Positions 8,449 to 18,225 are shown, counted from the stretch's first letter. The stretch is 64,000 bases of DNA from UBA7957 sp965224675 (GCA_965224675.1 CBDDAA010000004.1:1488001-1552000); one strand, 5' to 3'. Translations and numbers: made by a program. Notes: a model not told the origin generated them from the letters alone.

Positions 8449-9483
8449 ATGAATGTAGAATGGAAAGCACATCTTTCGCAGCAGGGCGCACAGATAAATG
8501 AGCGAAGTGAAACTGAATTTGAAAACATCTATGACGCTGATAAAACACATTTGTTTGATCTATCCTGGCGATCTTTATTGAAAGTGTCCGGCAGTGATGC
8601 CCAGACATTCTTACACGGACAATTTTCCAATGATCTGAGTAAACTAAACGGCAGTAATAGCCAATTGAGTAGCTATTCCACCCCCAAGGGAAGACTGCTG
8701 GGTGTATTTCGGATCACTCGTATGACCGAGGATTATTATCTGAGCCTACCGACAGATATAGCTGATGCATTTATAAAACGTCTGCAAATGTTTGTCATGC
8801 GATCCGATGTTAAGATTGAAGATCTTTCTGATACCTGGGTCAGTACAGGTATTTCGGGGAACGACTCTGATCAGCTGCTGCAAGCAGCAGCTTTGGAAGC
8901 ACCTGGCGATGTAAATGCTTGTTGTTGCAATGATGAGCATATGCCATTGATCATCCGGGTTCCCGGTGAGGGAAAACGATTTGAGCTTTATGCGCCACTG
9001 GAGCAAATGAAGGCGTTTTGGAGCCGCACTATAGAGACGGCTAAGCCCGTTTCAAGCAATTATTGGAAATTGCAGCAAATAAAAGCGGGTCTTCCAGAAA
9101 TCTATGCAGACACGCAGGAAGCCTTTGTCGCACAAATGGTCAATCTGCATATTATTGATGGTGTCAATTTTAAAAAGGGTTGTTATCCCGGGCAAGAGGT
9201 TATTGCGCGTTTGCAATATTTAGGCAAACTCAAGCGCAAGATGTATCGGGCCTCGTCAGACGCTGTTGAACTCCCCAGTCCTGGATCAACGGTGATAGTT
9301 GAAGATTCTGACCAACCCTCAGGTAGCATAGTGGAATCTGCACGTGACATAGACGAAACGGTACAAACATTACTTGTATTAAAAGCTGCAGAAGTAGATG
9401 CAGGGAAACTGTTTTTCCTGCAAAACGAGATAAAGACGCAATTAAATTTACAATCATTGCCTTATTCTTTAGTCGAACAATAG
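8449..9483 (+). CDS. ygfZ: YgfZ/GcvT-like folate-binding protein
   Basis: A 344-residue protein of the COG0354 family. The hallmark motif KGCYPGQE is present with its cysteine at residue 245; early on, FLHGQFSNDL and SSYSTPKGRLLG are the usual N-terminal signatures. In Escherichia coli YgfZ uses tetrahydrofolate to support certain iron-sulfur enzymes, including MiaB, in the cytoplasm. Length is close to the family norm. The rraA gene starts 15 bases after the stop and a DUF2007 gene follows, so the three are probably one operon. Start is the ATG at 8449; no strong ribosome site is evident. Confidence 0.92.
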   Translation: MNVEWKAHLSQQGAQINERSETEFENIYDADKTHLFDLSWRSLLKVSGSDAQTFLHGQFSNDLSKLNGSNSQLSSYSTPKGRLLGVFRITRMTEDYYLSLPTDIADAFIKRLQMFVMRSDVKIEDLSDTWVSTGISGNDSDQLLQAAALEAPGDVNACCCNDEHMPLIIRVPGEGKRFELYAPLEQMKAFWSRTIETAKPVSSNYWKLQQIKAGLPEIYADTQEAFVAQMVNLHIIDGVNFKKGCYPGQEVIARLQYLGKLKRKMYRASSDAVELPSPGSTVIVEDSDQPSGSIVESARDIDETVQTLLVLKAAEVDAGKLFFLQNEIKTQLNLQSLPYSLVEQ

Positions 9484-9498
9484 AACAGAGTAGTTTTT

Positions 9499-9981
9499 AT
9501 GTCACTAAAAACAGCTGACTTGTCAGATGCCGATGAGGCCACTGTATGCATTGCTGAACCTGTATTTGCCGATTTTGGTGGCAACATTATGTTTCATGGC
9601 CAAATTCAAACCTTGAAGTTATTTGAGGATAACGCCTTAGTCCGTAAAAAAGTGTCAGAGGAGGGCGCAGGGGCAGTGCTGGTTATTGATGGAGGAGGCT
9701 CCATGCGTTGTGCCTTGCTTGGGGGAAATCTGGCGGCTTTGGCAAAAAAAAATAGCTGGAGTGGTATTGTCGTATACGGTTGTATTCGAGACAGCGAGGA
9801 AATTGAGGCTCAAGCATTAGGTGTAAAAGCGTTAGGTACTCACCCCCGCAAACCTGAAAAAAAGGCGCAAGGTGAGGAGAACGTGCCGGTTAATTTTGCC
9901 GGGGTTACTTACACACCAGGACATTACCTTTATGCTGATGAAGATGGGATGCTGGTTCATGCAGAGCGGTTGCATGACTAG
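9499..9981 (+). CDS. rraA: RraA family protein, regulator of ribonuclease E
   Basis: A 160-residue protein matching RraA over its length: FADFGGNIMFHGQI near the start, LVIDGGGSMRCALLGG in the middle, GIVVYGCIRD, and NFAGVTYTPGHYLYADEDG near the end. E. coli RraA is a trimer that binds RNase E and inhibits it. Homologues are sometimes annotated as 4-hydroxy-4-methyl-2-oxoglutarate aldolases, because metal-binding relatives have that activity; the close match to the E. coli protein makes the regulator the better call. It sits between ygfZ and a small DUF2007 gene. Confidence 0.9.
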   Translation: MSLKTADLSDADEATVCIAEPVFADFGGNIMFHGQIQTLKLFEDNALVRKKVSEEGAGAVLVIDGGGSMRCALLGGNLAALAKKNSWSGIVVYGCIRDSEEIEAQALGVKALGTHPRKPEKKAQGEENVPVNFAGVTYTPGHYLYADEDGMLVHAERLHD

Positions 9982-10011
9982 CAGCCTGATAGCGGTTTTA
10001 TAAATTAACAA

Positions 10012-10344
10012 ATGATAAAAATTTATTCAGCAGAAAGTATAATTGATGCCCAGCTTTTGTGCGATGATCTGACTGATAATGGCGTAGAAGCTGTGGTAAA
10101 AGGCACTTATCTCACAGGTGCCATTGGTGAGTTACCGCCGGATCAATTGGTTTCGGTATGGATACTGGATAACAGTCAACAAGTGTTTGCCAGAGAGCGG
10201 GTTGAGTGCTTTGAGAATCGCAGAAAGGAAAAGGGTGAAGTCTGGCTCTGTAAGCAATGCGCAGAAAATAATGATAGCAGTTTTCGGATTTGTTGGTCTT
10301 GTGGTGAGCCTTGGTCTGAAAGCCACGAGTCTGTCTTGGAATAG
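10012..10344 (+). CDS. DUF2007-type protein with C-terminal zinc ribbon
   Basis: A 110-residue protein. The N-terminal 70 residues (KIYSAESIIDAQLLCDDL, then GELPPDQLVSVWI) match the DUF2007 putative signal-transducing domain, a small alpha/beta fold. The C-terminus carries two CxxC pairs, CKQC and CWSC, spaced for one zinc ion. It follows rraA by 30 bases. Biochemical role unknown; the zinc ribbon suggests contact with nucleic acid or protein, which is inference. Confidence 0.75.
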   Translation: MIKIYSAESIIDAQLLCDDLTDNGVEAVVKGTYLTGAIGELPPDQLVSVWILDNSQQVFARERVECFENRRKEKGEVWLCKQCAENNDSSFRICWSCGEPWSESHESVLE

Positions 10345-10574
10345 AGGGGATTCTGCTGCTTTCTTGTTCCAGACATCGCCTTGAGGTGCAGCTATTACTA
10401 AGTATATCAATCGATTCCAATAACCCTGCTTTTGTTCAGTTGCCCGGCTCTGTCGCAGCAAGTATTATATAAACAAATAATCATGCATTTACCCGGCTTT
10501 AGTTAGTATTAATGCTATCGAGCAACCCGCCACTCACCTGATAGTTGAGCAATTTTTAAAAGAGGAATTCATTA
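10345..10574. other. Intergenic region before the autotransporter gene
   Basis: About 230 bases separate the DUF2007 gene from the autotransporter gene. Overlapping open frames on both strands here are shadows. AGAGGA at 10561-10566 is 8 bases before the GTG at 10575 and decides that start. An AT-rich stretch around 10460-10500 may hold the promoter, but I cannot fix its boxes. Confidence 0.45.
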
Positions 10575-12263
10575 GTGAATGATCCATTACGTGTTCAATT
10601 TTCCCTGAAATTCAAACTAAAGTTGCTGCTATGTTTGCTGGCATTGCTCTCAATTAGCGTCAATGCAGCGGATTTAAGTGTTAAAGAGAACGCTGGTCAA
10701 CTTGAGGTTCTGGTGAGTTTTATGCCGGGTGTGAATTGTCAGGAGCGAACAGGTTGCTCCGTATCGGTGGTATCAGTTGATGGAACAGCAAAGTCGGGCA
10801 CAGATTACTCACCTGTTAATCAGAGACTACGCTGGAACAATGGAGACGGTGGATCTAAAGCACTGGTTGTTTCCATTATCGATAACAAAGATAAAGATGG
10901 AAACAGAACTTTCACGCTGAATGCTCAGGACCTGGTGGGAATTACGCTGCCCAGCGCCTCTCAGTCAGTAGAAATTGTGGATGATGAAACAAGTGCAGCC
11001 GCGCCAACGGGTGGGGGGATTGAGGCACCCGCTCAGGTTGTAGGCGCCGTGATTGCCTCGGTCTGCCCACAGGTTCAAGACGCGTTGGCAGCAGATTCAG
11101 TTGCTTTGCGTGATGACTGTAATTCACTACAAAATGCGATAGCGAATAATGACTCCAATGTAGCACAGGCGTTGGAAGCTATTGCACCTGATCAGGCAGG
11201 TGCCTTGTTAGGTGTTGGTCAGCAAACGATCACTACGCAAATGCGCAATATCTCGGCAAGAATGGGGGCCGTCAGGAGCAACAATCGAACCGCATTGTCT
11301 GATTTTGGTATCACTATTAATGAGCGAACCATCGCCGTAGCGGATTTGTTCACGGGTGGTAATGCGGGTGATGAACCGGGGTTTGCTTCAAAATATGGTT
11401 TTTTTGTGAATGGAGAGATTAGCTTTGGTGATCGTGAAGATACCAAGCGTGAAGAGGGCTATGATTTTTCGACAAACGGCTTAACTTTAGGTGTGGATTA
11501 TAGAATCAGTAATCAATGGGTTGTGGGTACTGCGCTGGGTTTTGCCCTTTCAACCAGTGACTTTACATCGGGCGGCTCACTGGATTCGAAGGGTTTGTTA
11601 GGTACAGTGTTCGCGACTTTGCAGCGACGTAGCATCTATCTTGAAGGCGGGTTAAGTTTTGGCAGCAACCGTTTTGAGCAGGATCGGGCGATTGAATATT
11701 CACTGGCCGATGGAACCGATGTAAAACAAACAGCACGTTCATCATTCTCAGGGTCTGAATCTTCTTTCTTCCTGAATAGCGGAATGGAATTTTTACTTTC
11801 ACAACAGCTCACTTTGACTCCTCAGATTCGCTTTGAATTTGTTCAATCAGACGTTGATGGATTTAGTGAAAAAAGCGTTTCAGCAGCCAACGATGCGGGG
11901 CAGGGCTGGCGCGTAAAGATGGATTCGCAAAGTCGTGAAAAGCTACTTGTTGGTCTCGCATTGAAGGCGTCGCGTGTCATAAACACAGGTCGCAATGTAT
12001 GGGTTCCTTATGCCGGATTGGAATGGGTTCAGGATTTTAAGGCGGACAAAACTGACCTTAGTGGAAAATTTCTCGGGGATCCCGGCAATGATAAATTCAC
12101 CCTCGAAGTTGACCCGCCTGACGATAATTTCTTTCGCTTGAATTTTGGCACGACCATGGTGTTCAGAAACGGGAAGTCTGCATTTTTTGATTATTCAACA
12201 ATGCTGGCTGTAGCGCATGATACTGTACACAGTTTTAATGCAGGATTCAGATGGGAATTTTAG
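10575..12263 (+). CDS. Autotransporter-type outer-membrane protein with Calx-beta domain
   Basis: A 562-residue protein starting at GTG behind AGAGGA. Residues 12-32 form a signal peptide ending near VNAADL. Residues about 33-135 look like one Calx-beta domain (GTAKSGTDYSP, later a SVEIVDDE end). A linker rich in Ala, Asp and Gln follows, including ALEAIAPDQAGAL, which in this family leads into the barrel. Residues 260-562 form a beta-barrel with alternating hydrophobic strands and a terminal GFRWEF, the C-terminal Phe expected for BAM insertion. The passenger is thus very small. A convergent small outer-membrane protein gene follows. Ligand unknown. Confidence 0.82.
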   Translation: MNDPLRVQFSLKFKLKLLLCLLALLSISVNAADLSVKENAGQLEVLVSFMPGVNCQERTGCSVSVVSVDGTAKSGTDYSPVNQRLRWNNGDGGSKALVVSIIDNKDKDGNRTFTLNAQDLVGITLPSASQSVEIVDDETSAAAPTGGGIEAPAQVVGAVIASVCPQVQDALAADSVALRDDCNSLQNAIANNDSNVAQALEAIAPDQAGALLGVGQQTITTQMRNISARMGAVRSNNRTALSDFGITINERTIAVADLFTGGNAGDEPGFASKYGFFVNGEISFGDREDTKREEGYDFSTNGLTLGVDYRISNQWVVGTALGFALSTSDFTSGGSLDSKGLLGTVFATLQRRSIYLEGGLSFGSNRFEQDRAIEYSLADGTDVKQTARSSFSGSESSFFLNSGMEFLLSQQLTLTPQIRFEFVQSDVDGFSEKSVSAANDAGQGWRVKMDSQSREKLLVGLALKASRVINTGRNVWVPYAGLEWVQDFKADKTDLSGKFLGDPGNDKFTLEVDPPDDNFFRLNFGTTMVFRNGKSAFFDYSTMLAVAHDTVHSFNAGFRWEF

Positions 12264-12320
12264 AACCCCTGTGCGCTTAATTAATTCACGGATGATTGCC
12301 TTTTAAGCGATGCTTGCAGG

Positions 12321-12893
12321 CTAGAATCTGTAACCCACCCCCAGGGTCAATTCATCCAAATCACTTTTCCAGTATTTTGTGTGAAAATAAAGTGTATCAG
12401 TGAACTGGAATCGAGCACCCAGTATCCACACCAGCCCATTCTCTCCAGCGGTAATCAGATCAACACCGGATTCAATTGAAAGTTTATTCGTCAAAAGTAA
12501 ATGTGCGCGTGTACCTAACAAAATGCCAAATTCTGAATCGCCGTCAAAGCCTGCCGCAAATAATCCTGTTCTTGCGGTCAAAATGCTAGGAATTGTTATT
12601 GACAAGGGCAGAGACATTCTGGCACCCGCGAGCGTGTGCCAGTGATTGATCGCATGACCCCGCAAAACTGATGCCTCACCCACAAGATCGATAGTGTTGT
12701 TAAACTGATAAAGCCCCGCAAGATATACACCGTTAAACCCTGCCTCAGCATCATCGTAAGCAAACTCTAAATGAGAGCGGGTTAGCTGTGATGTATCCGC
12801 TGTTTTATTATTGGTTTCTTCCTGCGCCAAGCTATAAGTGCCACAAAGCATTAAAACGCAAGCGATCATTGCGGCATATTTTGGAGTTAACAC
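12321..12893 (-). CDS. Small outer-membrane beta-barrel protein
   Basis: A 190-residue protein. The start is GTG at 12893, with AGGAG 6 bases upstream. Residues 1-23 are a signal peptide ending in YSLAQ. The mature part has alternating polar and hydrophobic strands (HLEFAYDDAEAGFNGVYLAGLYQF, split over several strands) and ends in TLGVGYRF with a C-terminal Phe, as for an 8-stranded barrel of about 165 residues. Gene ends face the autotransporter gene, 57 bases apart. The VWA lipoprotein gene lies upstream on the same strand, 45 bases away, so both may be co-transcribed. Function unknown. Confidence 0.75.
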   Translation of the reverse strand: MLTPKYAAMIACVLMLCGTYSLAQEETNNKTADTSQLTRSHLEFAYDDAEAGFNGVYLAGLYQFNNTIDLVGEASVLRGHAINHWHTLAGARMSLPLSITIPSILTARTGLFAAGFDGDSEFGILLGTRAHLLLTNKLSIESGVDLITAGENGLVWILGARFQFTDTLYFHTKYWKSDLDELTLGVGYRF

Positions 12894-12938
12894 ACATTAC
12901 TCCTTTATTGTATTAAGGGTGTATTGATAAAGCATGGT

Positions 12939-14555
12939 TTAAAAAAATAAAGCATCCACTGAGCTGACTGGCTCCACCCACCAGAATTGTGTTGGCAAAT
13001 GCGTATAACGAACATCAACACTCTGTTCTGCTTGTGGAATTGCCTGTCCCTTGAACAAAATCGAGTTGGAGCCGATAATGTATTGCCAGCCGTTGGTATT
13101 TGATCGATCCTGCAGACTATTATTCACGCGAACCTCAATCGTGCTCTCTATCGGTGTGAAAGTCAGCGTGTAACGGCTGCTCGCTGCACCCGCCAGAGTT
13201 GCAATCTCGGAGAAAATTTCAGGAAACTGCTCAATACTGAGGATGTTCGCAACACTTCCACCTGAGCTGTTGGATAAATCATCATATTGACTACTACTAT
13301 TTGACGATGTTTCTATAATTGAATAGACCCGGTATTCACGATCAATAAAGAGGTTATCATCAGGGTTAAACTCAGATTGTGCTCGCGATGTATACTGGCT
13401 GGGTTCATCACTAATGATGATAACTGACAGATTAGCGCCACTTCGTGGATGCCCTGAGGCGGTGACTATGCCGTCTGCCGGGTCCCCTGAATTTTGACTG
13501 AGTAAGGCTTGCTCAGCGTTAAATATACCTGTTTCTGTATTGCTACCACTAGTGCCCGGTGTTACATCAAGTTTAAACTCATCCAGATTTTTGGTAAATC
13601 CACCGTCTTGATTTGTATCTCGAAAGATTATTTCACTGCCTGTGGTAATGGTTGCTATTTCAAAATCCAATCCAGAGCTGAACATGGTTTCAGAGAAAAC
13701 TTCTGCTGCATTTTTCACTGCTTGCTGCTCGTTACTCATACTGCCGGAATCATCGATAACAAACAAAAAATCGGCCAGACCGCCACCGCCAGAAGCTGTA
13801 AAAGATTCACTGGTGATTTCAGTGTCCACACCAATTAGTGTCATATTTGTGGGTGTTGTACTGCTGCGTAACAGGTGGGCATAATTATTTGCCAACTCAC
13901 TGGGCGATACGCTGGCCATGGTGATGACCTGTTCTGAGTTCAAATAAATAACGGTCAGGTAGAGTGAGTATTCCAGGGCGCTGGGTTCGTCTGAATCTGC
14001 TGAAGGCCACGAATCGATCGTGCCGTTTTCAGTTAAGGTTCCAAATAGCTGGGCGAATGATCTTGATAGTGGTGTCGGCTCAAGGGCCTGGGAAAAACTC
14101 AATGCAATTCTTTTTGTAATGGCACCGAGGCCGGCATAGGTTTGCTCAGAAATGACACTGTAATTTATTAAGCTTGAGAGTTGTTCGTCCTCACGTGCGC
14201 CCTGACTGCCGAGTTTGTTCTCCAGTGAATCTGCAACCGCTTTTGCGCTGTTACCATCGGCTAAAGCCGGGCGTTCAGCAATAAATCCAGCCATGTCCCG
14301 GTCGTGAGACACGACATCTGCTCGGGTTAGTTGTATGCGCTTTGTGTCTATTTCGAGATCACCGGCATAGGTCATAAAGCCGTCAAAATCACCGGCGACC
14401 TTGCTATTGACCTCAATATTATCGGCGGCGTGAAATGCGAAGTTTTTAGTTTCGTTGTTATCGCTGGATGAATTATCAAAATCGTCGTCAAACACGCAGC
14501 CGGTGTTTAGAATAGAAAACAGGGCCAGGGATATGACCGGAAAAATGATTCTCAT
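12939..14555 (-). CDS. Lipoprotein with von Willebrand factor A domain
   Basis: I place the start at the ATG at 14555, giving 538 residues, since it begins a lipoprotein signal (MRIIFPVISLALFSI) with lipobox LNTGC; an upstream start would add 23 charged residues before it. Residues about 270-470 are a VWA domain with the MIDAS motif DDSGSMS, which binds a divalent metal and protein ligands. A conserved NTETGIFNAEQALLS stretch and an IIISDEPS strand fit the fold. The protein should be anchored in an envelope membrane. It is upstream of the small outer-membrane protein gene on the same strand. Partner unknown. Confidence 0.82.
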   Translation of the reverse strand: MRIIFPVISLALFSILNTGCVFDDDFDNSSSDNNETKNFAFHAADNIEVNSKVAGDFDGFMTYAGDLEIDTKRIQLTRADVVSHDRDMAGFIAERPALADGNSAKAVADSLENKLGSQGAREDEQLSSLINYSVISEQTYAGLGAITKRIALSFSQALEPTPLSRSFAQLFGTLTENGTIDSWPSADSDEPSALEYSLYLTVIYLNSEQVITMASVSPSELANNYAHLLRSSTTPTNMTLIGVDTEITSESFTASGGGGLADFLFVIDDSGSMSNEQQAVKNAAEVFSETMFSSGLDFEIATITTGSEIIFRDTNQDGGFTKNLDEFKLDVTPGTSGSNTETGIFNAEQALLSQNSGDPADGIVTASGHPRSGANLSVIIISDEPSQYTSRAQSEFNPDDNLFIDREYRVYSIIETSSNSSSQYDDLSNSSGGSVANILSIEQFPEIFSEIATLAGAASSRYTLTFTPIESTIEVRVNNSLQDRSNTNGWQYIIGSNSILFKGQAIPQAEQSVDVRYTHLPTQFWWVEPVSSVDALFF

Positions 14556-15027
14556 TAGGCGTACCTGTGTTTTTACCCGAGAATATAGCTGAATCTTCAA
14601 TATCAATCGGCAGTCAGTGTTCAAACCCTGTGAAGAGTAAAGATCGGTAGATCACCCAAGTATTCAATGCAATGGTGCTCGACAAGGCAGATAAAGCAAC
14701 ATCAAGAATTGTCAATAGTGCAGATAAGAACTCGTCGATTTATCGGCTAGGAACTCGCAGAATACACACATTTGGCACTCAAATCAGGTTTGAAGCCGAG
14801 CGAGCGCTACTTATTCTTGATCTTTTTCGAGTACTGAACATTCATATTACAGGGTTTGAACCCTGTTGAGTATATCAAAAACTGATCTCATCAGGCCAGA
14901 ATTTGATTTGGCTTGGGCATATCAATATCATCCATTTCATTGGAGTCGAAAGTCATCGGAAAACGGCAGTTATTTATCAACTCTCACCTGTGCCAAGGTA
15001 CGCAGTTGTGGCACATGCATGGCGTTA
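14556..15027. other. Intergenic region with an inverted-repeat pair and a palindrome
   Basis: About 470 bases upstream of the VWA gene, also the 3' flank of cnoX. A 13-bp sequence at 14619-14631 (GTTCAAACCCTGT) returns inverted at 14849-14861, and the latter is part of an almost perfect 18-bp palindrome, ACAGGGTTTGAACCCTGT, at 14849-14866. Two overlapping open frames (14672-14869 and 14866-15228) have no recognisable product; the second runs antisense into cnoX. The paired repeats could be operator sites or ends of a small decayed element. Confidence 0.45.
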
Positions 15028-15894
15028 CTAATGCAGCAGGTTAAACATCTTTCGTCGGTAAGCGCTTACAAGCGGATCATCACCCATTACATCAAAAAGC
15101 GTAATCAGGCATTTGCGCGCCGCATCATCTCCAAATTCGCGGTCTTTTTGCATAAGTCGCAACAACTCATCGAGTGCATCCTCAAGCTGGCCTTGCAGGG
15201 CAAGCTTAATCGCATAATGGTAGTGTGATTCACTATCATCACCGGCCTTTACTTCGGCCGCCAGAGTTGCCAGATCTTTGTCAGTTGTATCAGCCTGGGA
15301 GAGTGTGAGCATGGCTTTGAGACGAAGACCTTCTGTGCTGTTGGCATCTTGCTCAGAGAGATTTTTCAGGACTGACTCAGCTGATTCATAGTCGCCTGAC
15401 GCCATGCAGACCTGACCCAATGCCAACGCAGTCTGGGCATCCTTGGGGTCTTCGTTATAGACTTCAGTGAGCAGTTTTTTCGCGGATTCCACCTCGCCTT
15501 GTTGAAAAGCCATCATTGCCTGCTCAACGCGGCCGTCTGTTGCTGACCCATTGGCTTCAATGTGTTTATTGATAAATTCCCGGACCTGTGACTCAGGTAA
15601 AGCACCCATAAATTCATCAACCGGCTGACCCGCTTTGAAAAGTTTTACAGTCGGTAGGCTGCGTACGCCCATCTGGCCAGCAATATTCTGGTTTTCATCG
15701 CTGTTTACTTTAGCGAGAATAAATTTGCCCCCATACTCCTCGGCCAGTTTTGCCAAGATCGGCATCAATGCTTTACATGGCGCACACCAGTCAGCCCAGA
15801 AATCTACGAGTACAGGAACCTGCTGTGATCCCTCGATCACAACCTGGATAAAATTTTGCTCATTCACTTCAATAATATAGGGGGAGTCTGCCAT
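15028..15894 (-). CDS. cnoX: CnoX/YbbN-type thioredoxin with TPR domain
   Basis: A 288-residue protein. Residues 1-110 are a thioredoxin domain with FWADWCAPCKALMP (Cys37, Cys40) and the cis-proline motif SLPTV. The rest is an alpha-helical TPR-like region (RVEQAMMAFQQGEVESAKKLL and later helices). The E. coli homologue is a chaperedoxin that protects GroEL/ES and DnaK clients from oxidation; it has SxxC at the active site, while this one keeps both cysteines and so may be redox-active. No signal peptide. It is transcribed alone. Confidence 0.9.
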   Translation of the reverse strand: MADSPYIIEVNEQNFIQVVIEGSQQVPVLVDFWADWCAPCKALMPILAKLAEEYGGKFILAKVNSDENQNIAGQMGVRSLPTVKLFKAGQPVDEFMGALPESQVREFINKHIEANGSATDGRVEQAMMAFQQGEVESAKKLLTEVYNEDPKDAQTALALGQVCMASGDYESAESVLKNLSEQDANSTEGLRLKAMLTLSQADTTDKDLATLAAEVKAGDDSESHYHYAIKLALQGQLEDALDELLRLMQKDREFGDDAARKCLITLFDVMGDDPLVSAYRRKMFNLLH

Positions 15895-15987
15895 GGGGAA
15901 ATTCCGTTCAGATAATAGTTGTTTGCACTATAGGTATTAGCTGAAAAATATCAAGGGCCATATTGAGTATTCAACCCGAGCCTCAAG

Positions 15988-16782
15988 TCAGAATGTTGCT
16001 ACAAACCATTCATGTATAAAATGTGAATCATCTTTAATCAGCAGGCTAAACGTGATGAGTAGTGAGACGATAATCAGTATGGGGCGAATCCATCGGGTGC
16101 CTCTTTTAATGATCAACCTTGATCCTAAACTTGCTCCGATTATTTGTCCCACACCCATGAACAATCCCACCTGCCATAGCACCTGTCCACCAATTATAAA
16201 TACAATCAAAGAGATAAGGTTACTGACAAGATTTAAAATTTTAGCATGGGCGGTTGCTTTGAGTAAATTATATCCACGTAAAATTACATAAGAAGTGGTA
16301 AAAAAAGTGCCTGTCCCGGGTCCAAAAAAACCATCATAGAAACCAACACCTTGTGCTGCCGATAGTGCAAAGGCGTTGTTACCTATTTTCTCGTCGGTGT
16401 CCACACTGCCGACATTGGGTGATAAACTGTAATATAGGGCGATGGAAATAAGCATGAAGGGGATAATCTGACGCAGTAAATCAGCATCAATAATTTGTGC
16501 GAGCCAGGCACCAAGCGCCGCTCCGACGGCGGTCATTAAAATCACAAGGCCCATCTTGCGCAGACAAAGATGACCCGAATGCACAAAGGTCAATGTCGCG
16601 CTTAAGGTCCCAAATGTACCTTGTAATTTATTTGTCGCAAGCGCCTGAACGGGCGGTACCCCGGTAAACAGCAGTACGGGCAGAACCAAAAGACCGCCAC
16701 CACCTGCAATAGCGTCAATCAGGCCCGCTGCGAGCGCAGTGACAAACAGTAACACCAGTATTTCAGATGTGAGTACATCCAT
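15988..16782 (-). CDS. TSUP (TauE/SafE) family membrane transporter
   Basis: A 264-residue integral membrane protein with seven or eight hydrophobic segments. The N-terminal ALAAGLIDAIAGGGGLLVLPVL and the later GFYDGFFGPGTGTFF are the two signature glycine-rich repeats of the sulfite exporter TauE/SafE family. Members move sulfite, sulfoacetate or related anions; the substrate cannot be read from sequence. It is transcribed away from glyA, with about 170 bases between the two starts. Confidence 0.88.
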   Translation of the reverse strand: MDVLTSEILVLLFVTALAAGLIDAIAGGGGLLVLPVLLFTGVPPVQALATNKLQGTFGTLSATLTFVHSGHLCLRKMGLVILMTAVGAALGAWLAQIIDADLLRQIIPFMLISIALYYSLSPNVGSVDTDEKIGNNAFALSAAQGVGFYDGFFGPGTGTFFTTSYVILRGYNLLKATAHAKILNLVSNLISLIVFIIGGQVLWQVGLFMGVGQIIGASLGSRLIIKRGTRWIRPILIIVSLLITFSLLIKDDSHFIHEWFVATF

Positions 16783-16953
16783 TATTTGTTAGAAAACCAA
16801 AAAATAACGATTCTATAGAGCAAAACAGCATTACCCTACTAAAACTTAAACGGTGTGCGGAATTAAGTTCCATTGAACCTTAAACTAACGTGCTGTACAT
16901 GGCGGTATTCACAAACCCAAATGACAGCAAATTTTTACAATCCGGAGAACAAC

Positions 16954-18219
16954 ATGTTTAGCAAAGACCAGACTATCGCCGAATTTGATCCTGAACTGAA
17001 AGCATCACTGGATGCCGAAGTACAGCGACAGGAGGATCATGTTGAGTTGATTGCATCAGAAAATTATGTTAGCCCACGCGTTTTGGAGGCCCAGGGATCG
17101 GTATTGACCAATAAATACGCTGAGGGTTATCCGGGTAAGCGCTATTACGGTGGCTGTGAGCACGTGGATGTGGCCGAGCAACTCGCTATTGATCGTGCCA
17201 AACAACTTTTCGGCGCCGATTACGCCAATGTGCAACCGCATTCCGGATCTCAGGCGAATGCCGCGGTTTACTTCGCACTGGTGCCACCAGGACAGACCAT
17301 ATTAGGTATGTCACTGCCTGCCGGAGGCCACCTGACTCACGGGTCCAAGGTGAATTTTTCAGGCAAGATTTATAACTCAGTTCAATATGGACTAAACGAC
17401 GATACAGGTGAAATAGATTATGGTCAGGTGGAAGCGTTGGCAACAGAGCATAAACCAAAGATGATAATCGCCGGGTTTTCTGCTTACTCACGTATTATCG
17501 ACTGGCAACGATTTCGTGATATTGCCGATGCAGTGGGTGCTTATTTTGTGGTCGATATGGCGCATATTGCAGGGTTGGTTGCAACGGGTCTGTATCCATC
17601 ACCGATGCAGATTGCCGATGTAGTGACTACCACCACTCACAAAACACTGCGTGGGCCCAGGGGTGGTTTGATTCTCGCAAAAAGTAATCCGGAAATTGAG
17701 AAAAAACTTAGTTCCATGGTGTTTCCTGGAATACAAGGTGGCCCCTTAATGCATGTGATTGCCGCAAAAGCCGTCGCCTTCAAAGAGGCATTGGAACCTG
17801 ATTTTAAAGACTATCAGAAGCAGGTTTTACTCAATGCACAAACGATGGCCTCTGTATTTCAGGAGAGGGGTTATAAAATCGTATCCAACGGCACCGATGA
17901 TCATCTGTTTCTTCTCGATTTGATTGATAAGGGTATTACCGGCAAAGCGGCTGATGCAGCTATGGGTCGGGCACATATAACGGTTAATAAAAACTCAGTA
18001 CCGAATGATCCACAGTCACCGTTTGTTACCAGTGGTTTGCGACTGGGTTCTCCGGCCATTACAACCCGGGGTTTCAAGGAAACAGAGGCCCGTGATCTTG
18101 TTGGCTGGATGTGTGATATTCTTGATGATATAGGAAATGATGGTGTTATTGACTCGGTTCGGGGAAAAGTCAGTGCACTTTGTGCAAGGTTTCCGGTTTA
18201 TCAGCAAAGCAGGTTTTGA
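16954..18219 (+). CDS. glyA: Serine hydroxymethyltransferase
   Basis: I set the start at the ATG at 16954, with GGAGA 5 bases upstream; the frame stays open earlier but that part is unrelated to the family. The 421-residue product fits the usual 415-420. It interconverts serine and glycine with tetrahydrofolate and PLP in the cytoplasm. The PLP lysine is Lys230 in TTTTHKTLRGPRGG; other signatures are HVELIASENYVS, EGYPGKRYYGG and GLVATGLYPSP. A strong hairpin follows the stop, so the gene is probably a single transcription unit. Confidence 0.97.
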   Translation: MFSKDQTIAEFDPELKASLDAEVQRQEDHVELIASENYVSPRVLEAQGSVLTNKYAEGYPGKRYYGGCEHVDVAEQLAIDRAKQLFGADYANVQPHSGSQANAAVYFALVPPGQTILGMSLPAGGHLTHGSKVNFSGKIYNSVQYGLNDDTGEIDYGQVEALATEHKPKMIIAGFSAYSRIIDWQRFRDIADAVGAYFVVDMAHIAGLVATGLYPSPMQIADVVTTTTHKTLRGPRGGLILAKSNPEIEKKLSSMVFPGIQGGPLMHVIAAKAVAFKEALEPDFKDYQKQVLLNAQTMASVFQERGYKIVSNGTDDHLFLLDLIDKGITGKAADAAMGRAHITVNKNSVPNDPQSPFVTSGLRLGSPAITTRGFKETEARDLVGWMCDILDDIGNDGVIDSVRGKVSALCARFPVYQQSRF

Positions 18220-18225
18220 TCAGCA

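Noticed and set aside
14672..15228. Two overlapping plus-strand frames in the gap and 3' part of cnoX
   Set aside because: No family, no ribosome site, and the second runs antisense through a well-supported gene.
16305..16320. GTGCCTGTCCCGGG match to the dispersed repeat core
   Set aside because: It lies inside the TSUP gene and encodes the conserved GPGTGTFF motif, so the match is due to coding constraint.
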